Shown piece after piece: positions 25,700 through 34,028 of a DNA stretch of 50,509 nt. The notes under the pieces were generated by a model. That model saw only the letters and a list, made by a program, of their open reading frames with translations. It was not told where the DNA came from and ran no database searches. A program made the translations under genes and the position numbers. Source of the DNA: an uncultured Eubacterium sp. (GTDB lineage: Bacteria; Bacillota; Clostridia; Lachnospirales; Lachnospiraceae); the NCBI GenBank assembly GCA_910584875.1, contig CAJUDA010000014.1, positions 29,716 to 80,224 of the forward strand. Direction: 5' to 3'. How positions within the stretch are numbered: position 1 is the first letter of the stretch; each line of letters begins with the position of its first letter.

Positions 25700-28600
25700 C
25701 CATAGACCTCTCTGTGATATCTTTTTTACGATTTAGCATATCGTAGATACATGGTACCACAAACAAGGTCAGAAGTGTACCATAAATCAATCCACCGATG
25801 GTTACGATCGCCATGGGGCGTGTCATCTCTGTCCCCATGCTGGTGCCCACTGCCATGGGGACCAGACCAAGTACCGTCGTCACTGCCGTCATCAGGATCG
25901 GGCGCAGTCGGGTCGTACCCGCTTCTATGATCGCCTCTTTCTTCTCTGTGCCGGCACGGCGCAGCTGGTTTGTATAATCCACCAGTACGATACCATTATT
26001 TACGATAATACCTGCCAGCATGACAAAGCCGATCATGGCAATGACGCTGACATCACTTCCCGTGATCCACAGTCCCAGGAAACCACCGGTAAAGGCAAGC
26101 GGTACTGTGAACAGGATGATAAATGGTGACAAAAGCGACTGGAACTGCGCCACCATGATCAGGTACATCAGCACAACACCAAGCAGCATCATCAAAAGTA
26201 CCTGCCCCATCGCCTCTGCTGTAGAATCATCTTCACCATCGTATTCCACTGTATAACCATCCGGCATCTTGTAATCCTTCATGCTCTTTTTCACTTCCGC
26301 ACTGACATCACTTACGATGTATCCGTCCTTGATCCCGGCAGCCACCGTAACAAACCTCATCTGCCCGTCACGGGTAATGGAGTTCGGAGAATCTGCTGTG
26401 GCAAAATCGGCGATCCTGCTCAGTTTTACCTTCTTTTTCTTCTGTGTCGTCTGGTCAGTGTACTCAATCTTTAACTTTTTAATGTCCTTTCTGGTTAATT
26501 CCTTATCTGCAGAGGAAGTGACATAAATTCCCAAATCGTCCGTGTCCGTCGAAACGGTCGAAACGGATGAGGCTTCCGACAATTTTGCAGAGATCTGCTG
26601 GAACACCTGTGCCACGGTCAGCGAATACTTCATTGCCTTCGCCTTGTTCACAGAGATACGGTATTCCTGCCCGGCATCCTCCAGACCGTTTGATATATTT
26701 TCCAGACCATCAATCTTCTCTAGTCGCTTCATTACATCTTCCGACACACTCTGCAGCTTATCCAGATCCTTTCCTTTGATATTCATCCGGACTCCCTGCC
26801 CCATCAGAGCACTCATATCCATTGCAGAGGAATTGACACTGAGCTCACAGTCAAAATCCTTTGTATTCTCTTTGATGCGGTTACCAACTTCTTCGTTGGT
26901 CAGTTCCCTCTCCTCCTCTTTTAACAGGACATACATCGTAACCGTATTGCCGCTTCCACCGCCTGTCAGCATGGACATGGAAGAACCGGATCCGGTATAG
27001 GCACCCACCGTCTCGACATCCGGGATCTCCAGGATTTTATTCATCACATTGTTGGAGATCTCTTTTGTCTGTGCCAGGTCTTTATCGTCATCCGTCGTGA
27101 GGCTTACCGTCATCTGGGTGCTCTCCATCTCTGGCATCATGGACATTCCCTTCCGCATGGAAAGCGCCGCAAACAGTACCAGAAAAACGACGGATGCGAT
27201 CAGGACAACCGGCTTCCAGCGGAGCGCCACAGTCAGCAATTTACCATAAATGCGCTGCATGCCTGCGCTGAAACGCGCCTCTTTCGACCTCGTCTTACGG
27301 ATCATCCCCGCCGCCATGGCCGGTACCAAGGTGAGGGCAATGACCAGGCTGGCGCCAAGAGTATATGCCAGGGTAAGGGCAAGGTCGACAAAAAGCTCTT
27401 TCGTAATACCTTCTGTAAAGATAATCGGTGCAAAGACACAGACTGTTGTAAGCGTAGAGGCGATAATAGCACCGCCCACCTGCCTTGCTCCCGATACCGC
27501 CGCCTTTTTCACCGGATAGCCCTGCTGCCGCAGACGGAAAATATTTTCTATCACCACCACAGAGTTATCTACCAGCATCCCGACGCCAAGTGCCAGACCG
27601 GACAGGGAAATGATATTCAGTGTAACACCGCTGAAATACATCGCCACGATAGCCGCTACCACACTGAGCGGGATAGAACAAGCCACGATGATCGTGGGGC
27701 GGATATCCCACAGGAACAAAAACAGGATCACGATGGCAAGGGCACCGCCTACCAGCAGATTCTGGATCACGGCGTCCACGACAAGATCGATATATACACC
27801 CTGATTCATCAGGATCGAAGAATGAAACCCTTCGCTCTGTGACTCCAGTTCCGTCAGTTTTTTCTCCAGATTGCCTGTCACATCACCTGTAGAAAAGCCA
27901 GACTGCTTCTGCAGCGTGACGAGTACCGCCGGATTCCCGTTTACTACCGTATAAATATCTTCCTCATTATTTGTCTGCGCCACATCTGCCACATCACCCA
28001 GCGTGATGGGTTCCAGACCATCAATATCCATATCACAGATTACCAGTTCACTGATATCATCCGCTGACTCCACCTTGTCGCCGACGCGGATCAGATAAGA
28101 GGCATCCTCCTCGGTCACATAACCGGACGGCATGTCAAAGTTCTCTGCCTTCAGGATATTCTCCACCATTTCCTTTGTTATGATCTTGTTGAGATCTGCG
28201 TTTTCTTTTGTCGTCTTCTTTGTATCTTTCATCTGTGTCCGGGCTTCACTGATCTTATCCGAACCACTGTTGAGCTGTGCCTCCGCCACGCTCATCTGGA
28301 TCCCTGCCAGGATCTTCTGTTTATTTAACTCTTCCAGACCTTTTTCGGTGGATACGCTCCCATCCTGCAGCTTTTTCTTCGCAGCATCCAGCTTTTTCAA
28401 TCCCGCCGTAATCTTTTTCTGGGCAGATTCCACTTTCTTTTTATTTTTTTTCAGCGCCTTTTCCTGTTTTTCAATCTGTCCCAGTCCTGACTGCGCCGAT
28501 GTCAGCCCGGAATCAATTTGTTTCAACTTCTGTGGCAGACTTGCCTCGGTGATCCCCTGCTTTTTCAGATTGGTAAGAATCACCTGTTTCTGCGTTTTCA

Positions 28601-29642
28601 CAGAAGTAAGCGCCGTTTTCAGTTCCGCTGGTGCATTCGCCCCCAGGGCATCCACCTGGCTCTGCAATGATGCTTCCTGTTTATTCAGCTGATCCAGCGT
28701 CTTCTGTAATGTCTCCAGCTGCGTCTTTGACGCTTTCAGTGTCGTGATGCTGGTCTGCAGCTTCTTTTTATTTACGGCGATCGCAGCAAGACCATCATTG
28801 ACCTGTTTTGCCGAAGCATTCAAAGTCTTTTGCTGTTCCTTCACCTGTGCCGTCTGCTCCTCGATCGTCCGCAGACCATCCCGGATCTTCTGGGAAGCAC
28901 CATTTAGCTTTGTCTCCCCTTTCGCCATCTCGGATGCTGCCTTTTTCTTCTGTGAATCGAGAGTTTTTTTGCCGTCTTCTATCTTTTTTTTGCTTTTATC
29001 CAGCTTTTCTTCGGCATCTTCCAGTTTGCCGTCGATGGCATCCTTTACTTTTTTATTGACCTTGTCAATCTTATCCTGCTGGATAATCACATCAATCTGG
29101 TTTTTCACCGCTCCGGATTCATTGACCGACGCCACGCCATTCACACTCTCCAGCTCTGGTATGATATTCTGCTCTACCAGCTTGGTCACCTCAGCCGGGT
29201 CTTTATCTTTATAGTCAAGCGCCGCTACCATGATCGGCATCATATCCGGATTCAGCTTCATGATCGTTGGACTGCCAATCCCGTCCTCCCACTGCGCCGT
29301 GACCATATCCAGACTTTCCCGCATATCCACAGTTGTGGACGCCATATCGGTCCCGTCATTGAATTCCATCATCACCAGTGACATATTGTTGATGGAAACA
29401 GACTGGAGCTGTTTGACGTTATTGATCCTCGCCATCGCCTGCTCCACCGGCTCGGATACCGCCCGCTCCACCTCTTCCGGGCTTGCCCCGGCATAGGTCG
29501 TCATAACTAACGCATATGGCAGTTCCATGCTGGGAAGCAGATCCGTACTCATATTACGAAATGATAAAAATCCTAACACCAGAACGATCACGACCGCTAC
29601 CAGTACGGTAAGAGGCCGCCTCACACTATATTTCGATAACAC
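25689..29642 (-). CDS. RND efflux permease (HAE1/SwrC-like) with a coiled-coil insertion
   Basis: 1317 residues, about 270 more than AcrB-type pumps. TM1 is at residues 10-29, followed by the first porter subdomain (STDLLPSMELPYA, GASPEEVERAVSEPVEQA). Residues about 190-480 are an almost pure Lys/Glu/Gln/Ala coiled coil inserted into the porter domain. After it come PN/PC segments, TM2-6 with the proton-relay Asp in GMLVDNSVVVIENIFR, the repeat half of the fold and TM7-12. It should be a proton-driven exporter for drugs, lipids or surfactin-like peptides. Start is GTG with AAGGAGG 8 bases upstream. First gene of the seven-gene run. Confidence 0.92.
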   Translation of the reverse strand: MLSKYSVRRPLTVLVAVVIVLVLGFLSFRNMSTDLLPSMELPYALVMTTYAGASPEEVERAVSEPVEQAMARINNVKQLQSVSINNMSLVMMEFNDGTDMASTTVDMRESLDMVTAQWEDGIGSPTIMKLNPDMMPIMVAALDYKDKDPAEVTKLVEQNIIPELESVNGVASVNESGAVKNQIDVIIQQDKIDKVNKKVKDAIDGKLEDAEEKLDKSKKKIEDGKKTLDSQKKKAASEMAKGETKLNGASQKIRDGLRTIEEQTAQVKEQQKTLNASAKQVNDGLAAIAVNKKKLQTSITTLKASKTQLETLQKTLDQLNKQEASLQSQVDALGANAPAELKTALTSVKTQKQVILTNLKKQGITEASLPQKLKQIDSGLTSAQSGLGQIEKQEKALKKNKKKVESAQKKITAGLKKLDAAKKKLQDGSVSTEKGLEELNKQKILAGIQMSVAEAQLNSGSDKISEARTQMKDTKKTTKENADLNKIITKEMVENILKAENFDMPSGYVTEEDASYLIRVGDKVESADDISELVICDMDIDGLEPITLGDVADVAQTNNEEDIYTVVNGNPAVLVTLQKQSGFSTGDVTGNLEKKLTELESQSEGFHSSILMNQGVYIDLVVDAVIQNLLVGGALAIVILFLFLWDIRPTIIVACSIPLSVVAAIVAMYFSGVTLNIISLSGLALGVGMLVDNSVVVIENIFRLRQQGYPVKKAAVSGARQVGGAIIASTLTTVCVFAPIIFTEGITKELFVDLALTLAYTLGASLVIALTLVPAMAAGMIRKTRSKEARFSAGMQRIYGKLLTVALRWKPVVLIASVVFLVLFAALSMRKGMSMMPEMESTQMTVSLTTDDDKDLAQTKEISNNVMNKILEIPDVETVGAYTGSGSSMSMLTGGGSGNTVTMYVLLKEEERELTNEEVGNRIKENTKDFDCELSVNSSAMDMSALMGQGVRMNIKGKDLDKLQSVSEDVMKRLEKIDGLENISNGLEDAGQEYRISVNKAKAMKYSLTVAQVFQQISAKLSEASSVSTVSTDTDDLGIYVTSSADKELTRKDIKKLKIEYTDQTTQKKKKVKLSRIADFATADSPNSITRDGQMRFVTVAAGIKDGYIVSDVSAEVKKSMKDYKMPDGYTVEYDGEDDSTAEAMGQVLLMMLLGVVLMYLIMVAQFQSLLSPFIILFTVPLAFTGGFLGLWITGSDVSVIAMIGFVMLAGIIVNNGIVLVDYTNQLRRAGTEKKEAIIEAGTTRLRPILMTAVTTVLGLVPMAVGTSMGTEMTRPMAIVTIGGLIYGTLLTLFVVPCIYDMLNRKKDITERSMDDE

Positions 29643-29664
29643 GAAATTCCCCTCCTTATGTCTT

Positions 29665-29695
29665 AGCCTGGCTGCGGGTCCTGAACCGCCAGGCT
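29665..29695 (-). repeat. leader hairpin before the RND gene
   Basis: AGCCTGGC (29665-29672) pairs with GCCAGGCT (29688-29695). A very similar hairpin (AGCCTGGCGG arms) lies at 42400-42432 before the response regulator gene. Confidence 0.5.
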
Positions 29696-29722
29696 GTTAC
29701 AACTTTTATGTAATTCCGTCTT

Positions 29723-29751
29723 ATTATAGCACGAAGCCCCTCTTCTGTCAT
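29723..29751 (-). promoter_or_regulatory. sigma-A promoter of the RND gene run
   Basis: Minus strand ATGACA (29751-29746), 17-bp spacer, TATAAT (29728-29723), about 80 bp before the GTG start. Confidence 0.65.
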
Positions 29752-29797
29752 TTACCAGTCTGTGATTTTTCTGTGAATTCTTATTATCCCTCTTTTC

Positions 29798-31489
29798 TCA
29801 ATACTTCTTCACATAAGAAATCTTTGCCGAGGCACTTGCCGATACCCCGCCTTCATCCAGTGTCGTATACAGGTAAATCCTCGCCTTTTTATTTCCAGCG
29901 CACCCCAGCGTCCAGAGATGTTTTGCCTTGCGGACATCCACTTTTTTGAGTTTGTTTTTTTCACAGCGCAGGGTATACAGGTTGATCCCGCCGTAGATGC
30001 GGGTCAGTTTATTATGGTCGCACCACACCTTGGTCAGTTCCGTAAATTTGCGGAAATCAAAAGTGCCGGCAATCTTGTTGTAGCTGACATCAATCGTCTC
30101 TAAATTTTTCTTCTTTCCCCATAGGATCTTTTTCAGAATGCCGTCCTACCATGTAAGGTGTTCCAGTTTTTTCAGTTTCCTGATATCCAGTTTTTTTAGT
30201 CTCTTGTTTTCATACACTTCCAGGCTCTTCAGATTCGTCATTTTATTAAAGTTGATTTTCGTTAAGGATTTACATCCATATATACTGAGTTCCTTTAACC
30301 GCTTTGGATTAGGCAGGTTCAGTTTTTTCACCCGGTCCATGTGTGAGATATGCAGTTCCTTTAGTTTTTTCAACCGGGAAAAGTCCAGTTTCTTTACCTT
30401 TTTTTGACGCCAGATTTCCAACACTTCAAGCTGGGGGACTTTGGTCAGGTCCAGCCTGTCAATGTCACTTCCTTTTAGTGACAGCCAGGAAAGTTTCGGT
30501 ACCTTGGATAGATCCAGTTTCTTCAAATGTGTCGGATCCAGATACAATGATACAAGATTCCCTGACCGGGGCAAGAGCAATTCTTCCAGATCCGCTGAAC
30601 TCACCTGAAGCACCCGTAAACCCGGCAGTTCTGAAAAATCCAGTTTCTTGATATCGATATCATCATCATACGGTGAATCCAATGTAACCTTCCACAGTTT
30701 ATCCACTCCGGCAAATCGGAGATCCTGCAGAAACGGGCAGGATTGTATCCATAATATCCCCAGTGATGGGCAGTCCTGCACCGCCAGTTTTTTCATCTTA
30801 CTGCTGTCGACAACCCTCAGTTCTACCAGCTTTGGCAGTCTTTTTATCTGTACTGCCTCCTGTGAAGTCCTCAACTCCATCTTCTTCAATTTCCCATGGT
30901 TTTGCATCTTTATCTTCTCCATGAACTCTCCACGCAGCTCCAGTTCCTCCAGGTTCGGATTCTCACAAAGATCCACTTCTTTTAGATTTTTTGTGGAAGC
31001 AAATCCCAGATATAGTTTTTTTAACTTTTTGTTGTTCTTTAAAACCACTTCCTGTACTGACTGGGATCCCAGTGAAAAATCTGTTACATTTCCCATCCTC
31101 CCCAGATCAAAGATGCCGACATCCTGATACTGATAAAAATACAGTTTCTGCAGGGATTTCAGCTGTTCCATTTCTGCCCTGTTTTCTATTACCAGTGCTG
31201 CCAGACTCAGATTCTTCAGACTGGTCAACCTGGAAATCCCCTTTAGATTTATCTTCCAGTATTTCCCATCCTTTTCTGCCCTCAGATCAATCTTTTTGAT
31301 CTTCCTGATCTCCTTATCCGACAGTTTCCCGTCCTTATTGTAATCCTTATACTTTAATTTCTCCCGCAAAAGAGCGTCTGGAAAATTTGTTTTATTGATC
31401 CTGACCGATGCTGCCTCTGCTTTCCTGGCATAAAAGATGCTGCAAAACAGTAACGCCCCCAGCACCAGATACTTGATTCCTTTCCTCAT
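29798..31489 (-). pseudogene. secreted LRR protein, copy 1, interrupted by an amber stop
   Basis: Tandem copy of the intact LRR gene at 31933-33621. Signal peptide MRKGIKYLVLGALLFCSIFYARKAEA, then NKTNFPDALLREKLKYKDYN, an EF-hand-like KDYNKDGKLSDKEI, and about fifteen leucine-rich repeats of the KLKKLxL type. At 30146-30148 the codon is TAG where the other copy has CAG (LTW-stop against LIWQ). The frame stays open after the stop to 29798, ending SASASAKISYVKKY as in the intact copy, so one substitution separates it from a full-length gene. A product truncated by about 115 residues, or amber readthrough, remains possible. RBS is weak (GTAGGGGGAATGATA). Confidence 0.85.
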
Positions 31490-31500
31490 TATCATTCCCC

Positions 31501-31872
31501 CTACTTTTTTGACTTTTTTGATTTCTTTTTTTTCGGCTGTTTTGCAAAATACGGATACAGCACGATCTTTGTCCCGACTCCCCATGGGATCTTCGCCCCC
31601 AGCTTCTTTTTGGGTCCTTTTTTCCCCTTCTTTGACGGGTTCAGTATATAGCCTGCCTGTTTCTTGCCCTTTTCTTTTGTTGTGTATTTTGCTTTTTTCG
31701 GAATTATATATCCTTTTTTCCTGTGGTCCCATATATTCTGCGTTACTGTTTTGTAGTCAACTTTCTTTACTTTTTTAATGTTCTTTTCCAGTTTCTTTGC
31801 CTCATAACAGATCGTCCGCCGGATCTCCACCGCCTGTACTTTAAAACGCAGATTACGGTATGCCGTGACCAT
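31501..31872 (-). pseudogene. duplicated C-terminal tail of the subtilisin-like protease
   Basis: 123 codons nearly identical to the end of the protease at 33636-36308 (MVTAYRNLRFKVQAVE, NIWDHRKKGY, PKKKLGAKIPWGVGTKIVLY). No catalytic domain, no signal peptide and no Shine-Dalgarno in front of the ATG, so it is a remnant left by the tandem duplication. Whether it is translated by read-in is unknown. Confidence 0.85.
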
Positions 31873-31932
31873 AATCAGGTTTTGTGTGATATTACCTCTA
31901 CCTTTTTGGGGATATAGTGATAGAAATCTTTC

Positions 31933-33621
31933 TCAATACTTCTTCACATAGGAAATCTTTGCCGAGGCGCTTGCTGATACCCCGCCCTCATCCAGTGTCG
32001 TATACAGGTAAATCCTCGCCTTTTTATTTCCGGCGCACCCCAGCGTCCAGAGATGTTTTGCCTTGCGGACATCCACTTTTTTGAGTTTGTTTTTTTCACA
32101 GCGCAGGGTATACAGGTTGATCCCGCCGTAGATGCGGGTCAGTTTATTATGGTCGCACCACACCTTGGTCAGTTCCGTAAATTTGCGGAAATCGAAGGTG
32201 CCGGAGATCTTGTTGTAGCTGACATCAATCGTCTCTAAATTTTTCTTCTTTCCCCATACGATCTTTTTCAGAATGCCGTCCTGCCATATAAGTTCCTCCA
32301 ATTTTTTCAGTTTCCTTATATCCAGTTTTTTTACTCTCTTGTTTTCATACACTTCTAAGATCTTCAAATTCGTCATTTTATTAAAGTTGATCTTCTTTAA
32401 GGATTTACATCCATATATGCTGAGTTCCTTTAACCGCTTTGGATTAGGCAGGTTCAGTTTTTTCACCCGGTCCATGCTTGAGATATGCAGTTCCTTTAGT
32501 TTTTTCAGCCGAGAAAAGTCCAGTTTCTTTACCTTTTTTTGCCACCAGATCTTCAATACCTCAAGCTGGGGGACTTTGGTCAGGTCCAGCCTGTCAATGT
32601 CACAGGATCCCAGCGACAAAAAGGAAAGTTTCGGTGTCTGGGACAGATCCAGCTTTTTCAGGTAACACGAACCCAGATCCAGTGAGACAAGATTCCTCGA
32701 TCGGGGCAGGATCAGTTCTTCCAGATCCTCCGATTCCACATACAACACTCGTAATCCCGGCAGTTCTGAAAAATCCAGTTTCTTAATATTGATACTGTTA
32801 TCATACGGTGAATCCATTTTAACTTTCCACAGTTTATCCACTCCGGCAAACCGGAGATCCTGCAAGGACGGGCAGGATTTTATCCATAACGTCCCCAACA
32901 CCGGGCAGTCCTGCACCACCAGTTTTTCCACTTTTGCTCCAACAACTTTCAGTTCTGCCAGCTTCGGCAGTTTTTCCACCCGGACTGCCTGCTGGGAAAC
33001 ATACAGTTCCATTTTCTTTAACTTTTCATGGTTCTGTATCCTGAACTTCTCCACAAGATTTACAACCAGAGTCAGTTCTTCCAGGTTCGGATTCTCACAC
33101 AGGTTCACTTCTTTGAAATCCTTTGGAAAGGCAAAATCCAGATATAGTTTTTTCAGCTTTTTGTTGTCTTTCAAAACCACACCCTGTGCCGACTGGGATC
33201 TCAGCTTAAAATCTGTCACATTCTCCATCCCACCCAGATCAAAGATCCCGACATCCTGATGCTGGTAAAAGTCCAGTTTCTCCAGGGATCTCAGTTTTTC
33301 CATCTCTTCCCTGTTTTCTATCACCAGTCCTGACACACTCAGTTCCTTTAAACTGCTCAGCCGGGAGATCCCCCTGAGATTCAGTTTCCAGTATTTTCCC
33401 TTTTTTTCTGCCTTCAATTCGATCTCTTTGATCTTCCTGATCTCCTTATCCGACAATTTCCCGTCCTTATTGTAATCCTTATACTTTAATTTCTCCCGCA
33501 AAAGAGCGTCTGGAAAATTTGTTTTATTGATTCTGACCGTTGCTGCCTCTGCTTTCCTGGCATAAAGAATGCCACAAAACAGTAATGCTCCTAGCACCAG
33601 AAACTTGATTCCTTTCCTCAT
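31933..33621 (-). CDS. secreted EF-hand/leucine-rich-repeat protein, copy 2 (intact)
   Basis: 562 residues from ATG 33621 (GGAGG 8 bases upstream; the ATG at 33627 is too close). Signal peptide MRKGIKFLVLGALLFCGILYARKAEA. Residues about 28-70 hold NKTNFPDALLREKLK and a single calcium-loop-like KDYNKDGKLSDKE. The rest is a series of leucine-rich repeats, very rich in Lys. The C-terminus ends SASASAKISYVKKY, with no LPXTG, lipobox or membrane anchor. Probably released or wall-associated through charge. It follows the protease gene by 14 bp in the same operon. Binding partner unknown. Confidence 0.88.
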   Translation of the reverse strand: MRKGIKFLVLGALLFCGILYARKAEAATVRINKTNFPDALLREKLKYKDYNKDGKLSDKEIRKIKEIELKAEKKGKYWKLNLRGISRLSSLKELSVSGLVIENREEMEKLRSLEKLDFYQHQDVGIFDLGGMENVTDFKLRSQSAQGVVLKDNKKLKKLYLDFAFPKDFKEVNLCENPNLEELTLVVNLVEKFRIQNHEKLKKMELYVSQQAVRVEKLPKLAELKVVGAKVEKLVVQDCPVLGTLWIKSCPSLQDLRFAGVDKLWKVKMDSPYDNSINIKKLDFSELPGLRVLYVESEDLEELILPRSRNLVSLDLGSCYLKKLDLSQTPKLSFLSLGSCDIDRLDLTKVPQLEVLKIWWQKKVKKLDFSRLKKLKELHISSMDRVKKLNLPNPKRLKELSIYGCKSLKKINFNKMTNLKILEVYENKRVKKLDIRKLKKLEELIWQDGILKKIVWGKKKNLETIDVSYNKISGTFDFRKFTELTKVWCDHNKLTRIYGGINLYTLRCEKNKLKKVDVRKAKHLWTLGCAGNKKARIYLYTTLDEGGVSASASAKISYVKKY

Positions 33622-34028
33622 AATCATTCCCTCCTCTACTTTTTTGACTTCTTTTTTTTAGGCTGTTTTGCAAAATACGGATACAGCACGATCTTTGTCC
33701 CGACTCCCCATGGGATCTTTGCCCCCAGCTTCTTTTTCGGTCCTTTTTTTCCCTTCTTTGATGGGTTTAGGATATAGCCTTCCTGTTTCTTCCCTTTTTC
33801 TTTCGATGTGTATTTTACCTTTTTCGGAATTTTATATCCTTTTTTCCTGTGGTCCCATATATTCTGTGTTACTGTTTTATAGTCTCCATTTTTCACTTTT
33901 TTGATGTTCTTTTCCAGTTTCTTTGTCTCGTAACAGATCTTTCTGCTAAGTTCAACCGCCTGTACTTTAAAACGCAGATTCCGGTATGCTGTGACCATAA
34001 CCAGGTCTTGTGTGATATTACCTTTTTT
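31933..34028. repeat. tandem duplication, copy 2
   Basis: Source or sister of the copy at 29798-31902. It includes the intact LRR gene and the 3' end of the protease gene. The copies differ by scattered substitutions, mostly in the middle of the LRR gene, so the event is not brand new. Confidence 0.85.

Larger units (their letters stand above)
29798..31902. repeat. tandem duplication, copy 1
   Basis: Matches 31933 to about 34028 with a period of about 2.13 kb. It contains one LRR gene and the last part of the subtilisin-like protease. Similarity stops near 31902, inside what was protease coding sequence. Confidence 0.85.

Noticed and set aside
30146..31732. Long form of the LRR copy 1 starting at 31732
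   Set aside because: The first 80 codons are frame-shifted read-through of the duplicated protease tail; the signal peptide starts at 31489 as in the intact copy.
29798..34028. Short regular repeats that might suggest a CRISPR array
   Set aside because: They are codon-level leucine-rich repeats with variable sequence and no uniform spacers, plus the large tandem duplication.
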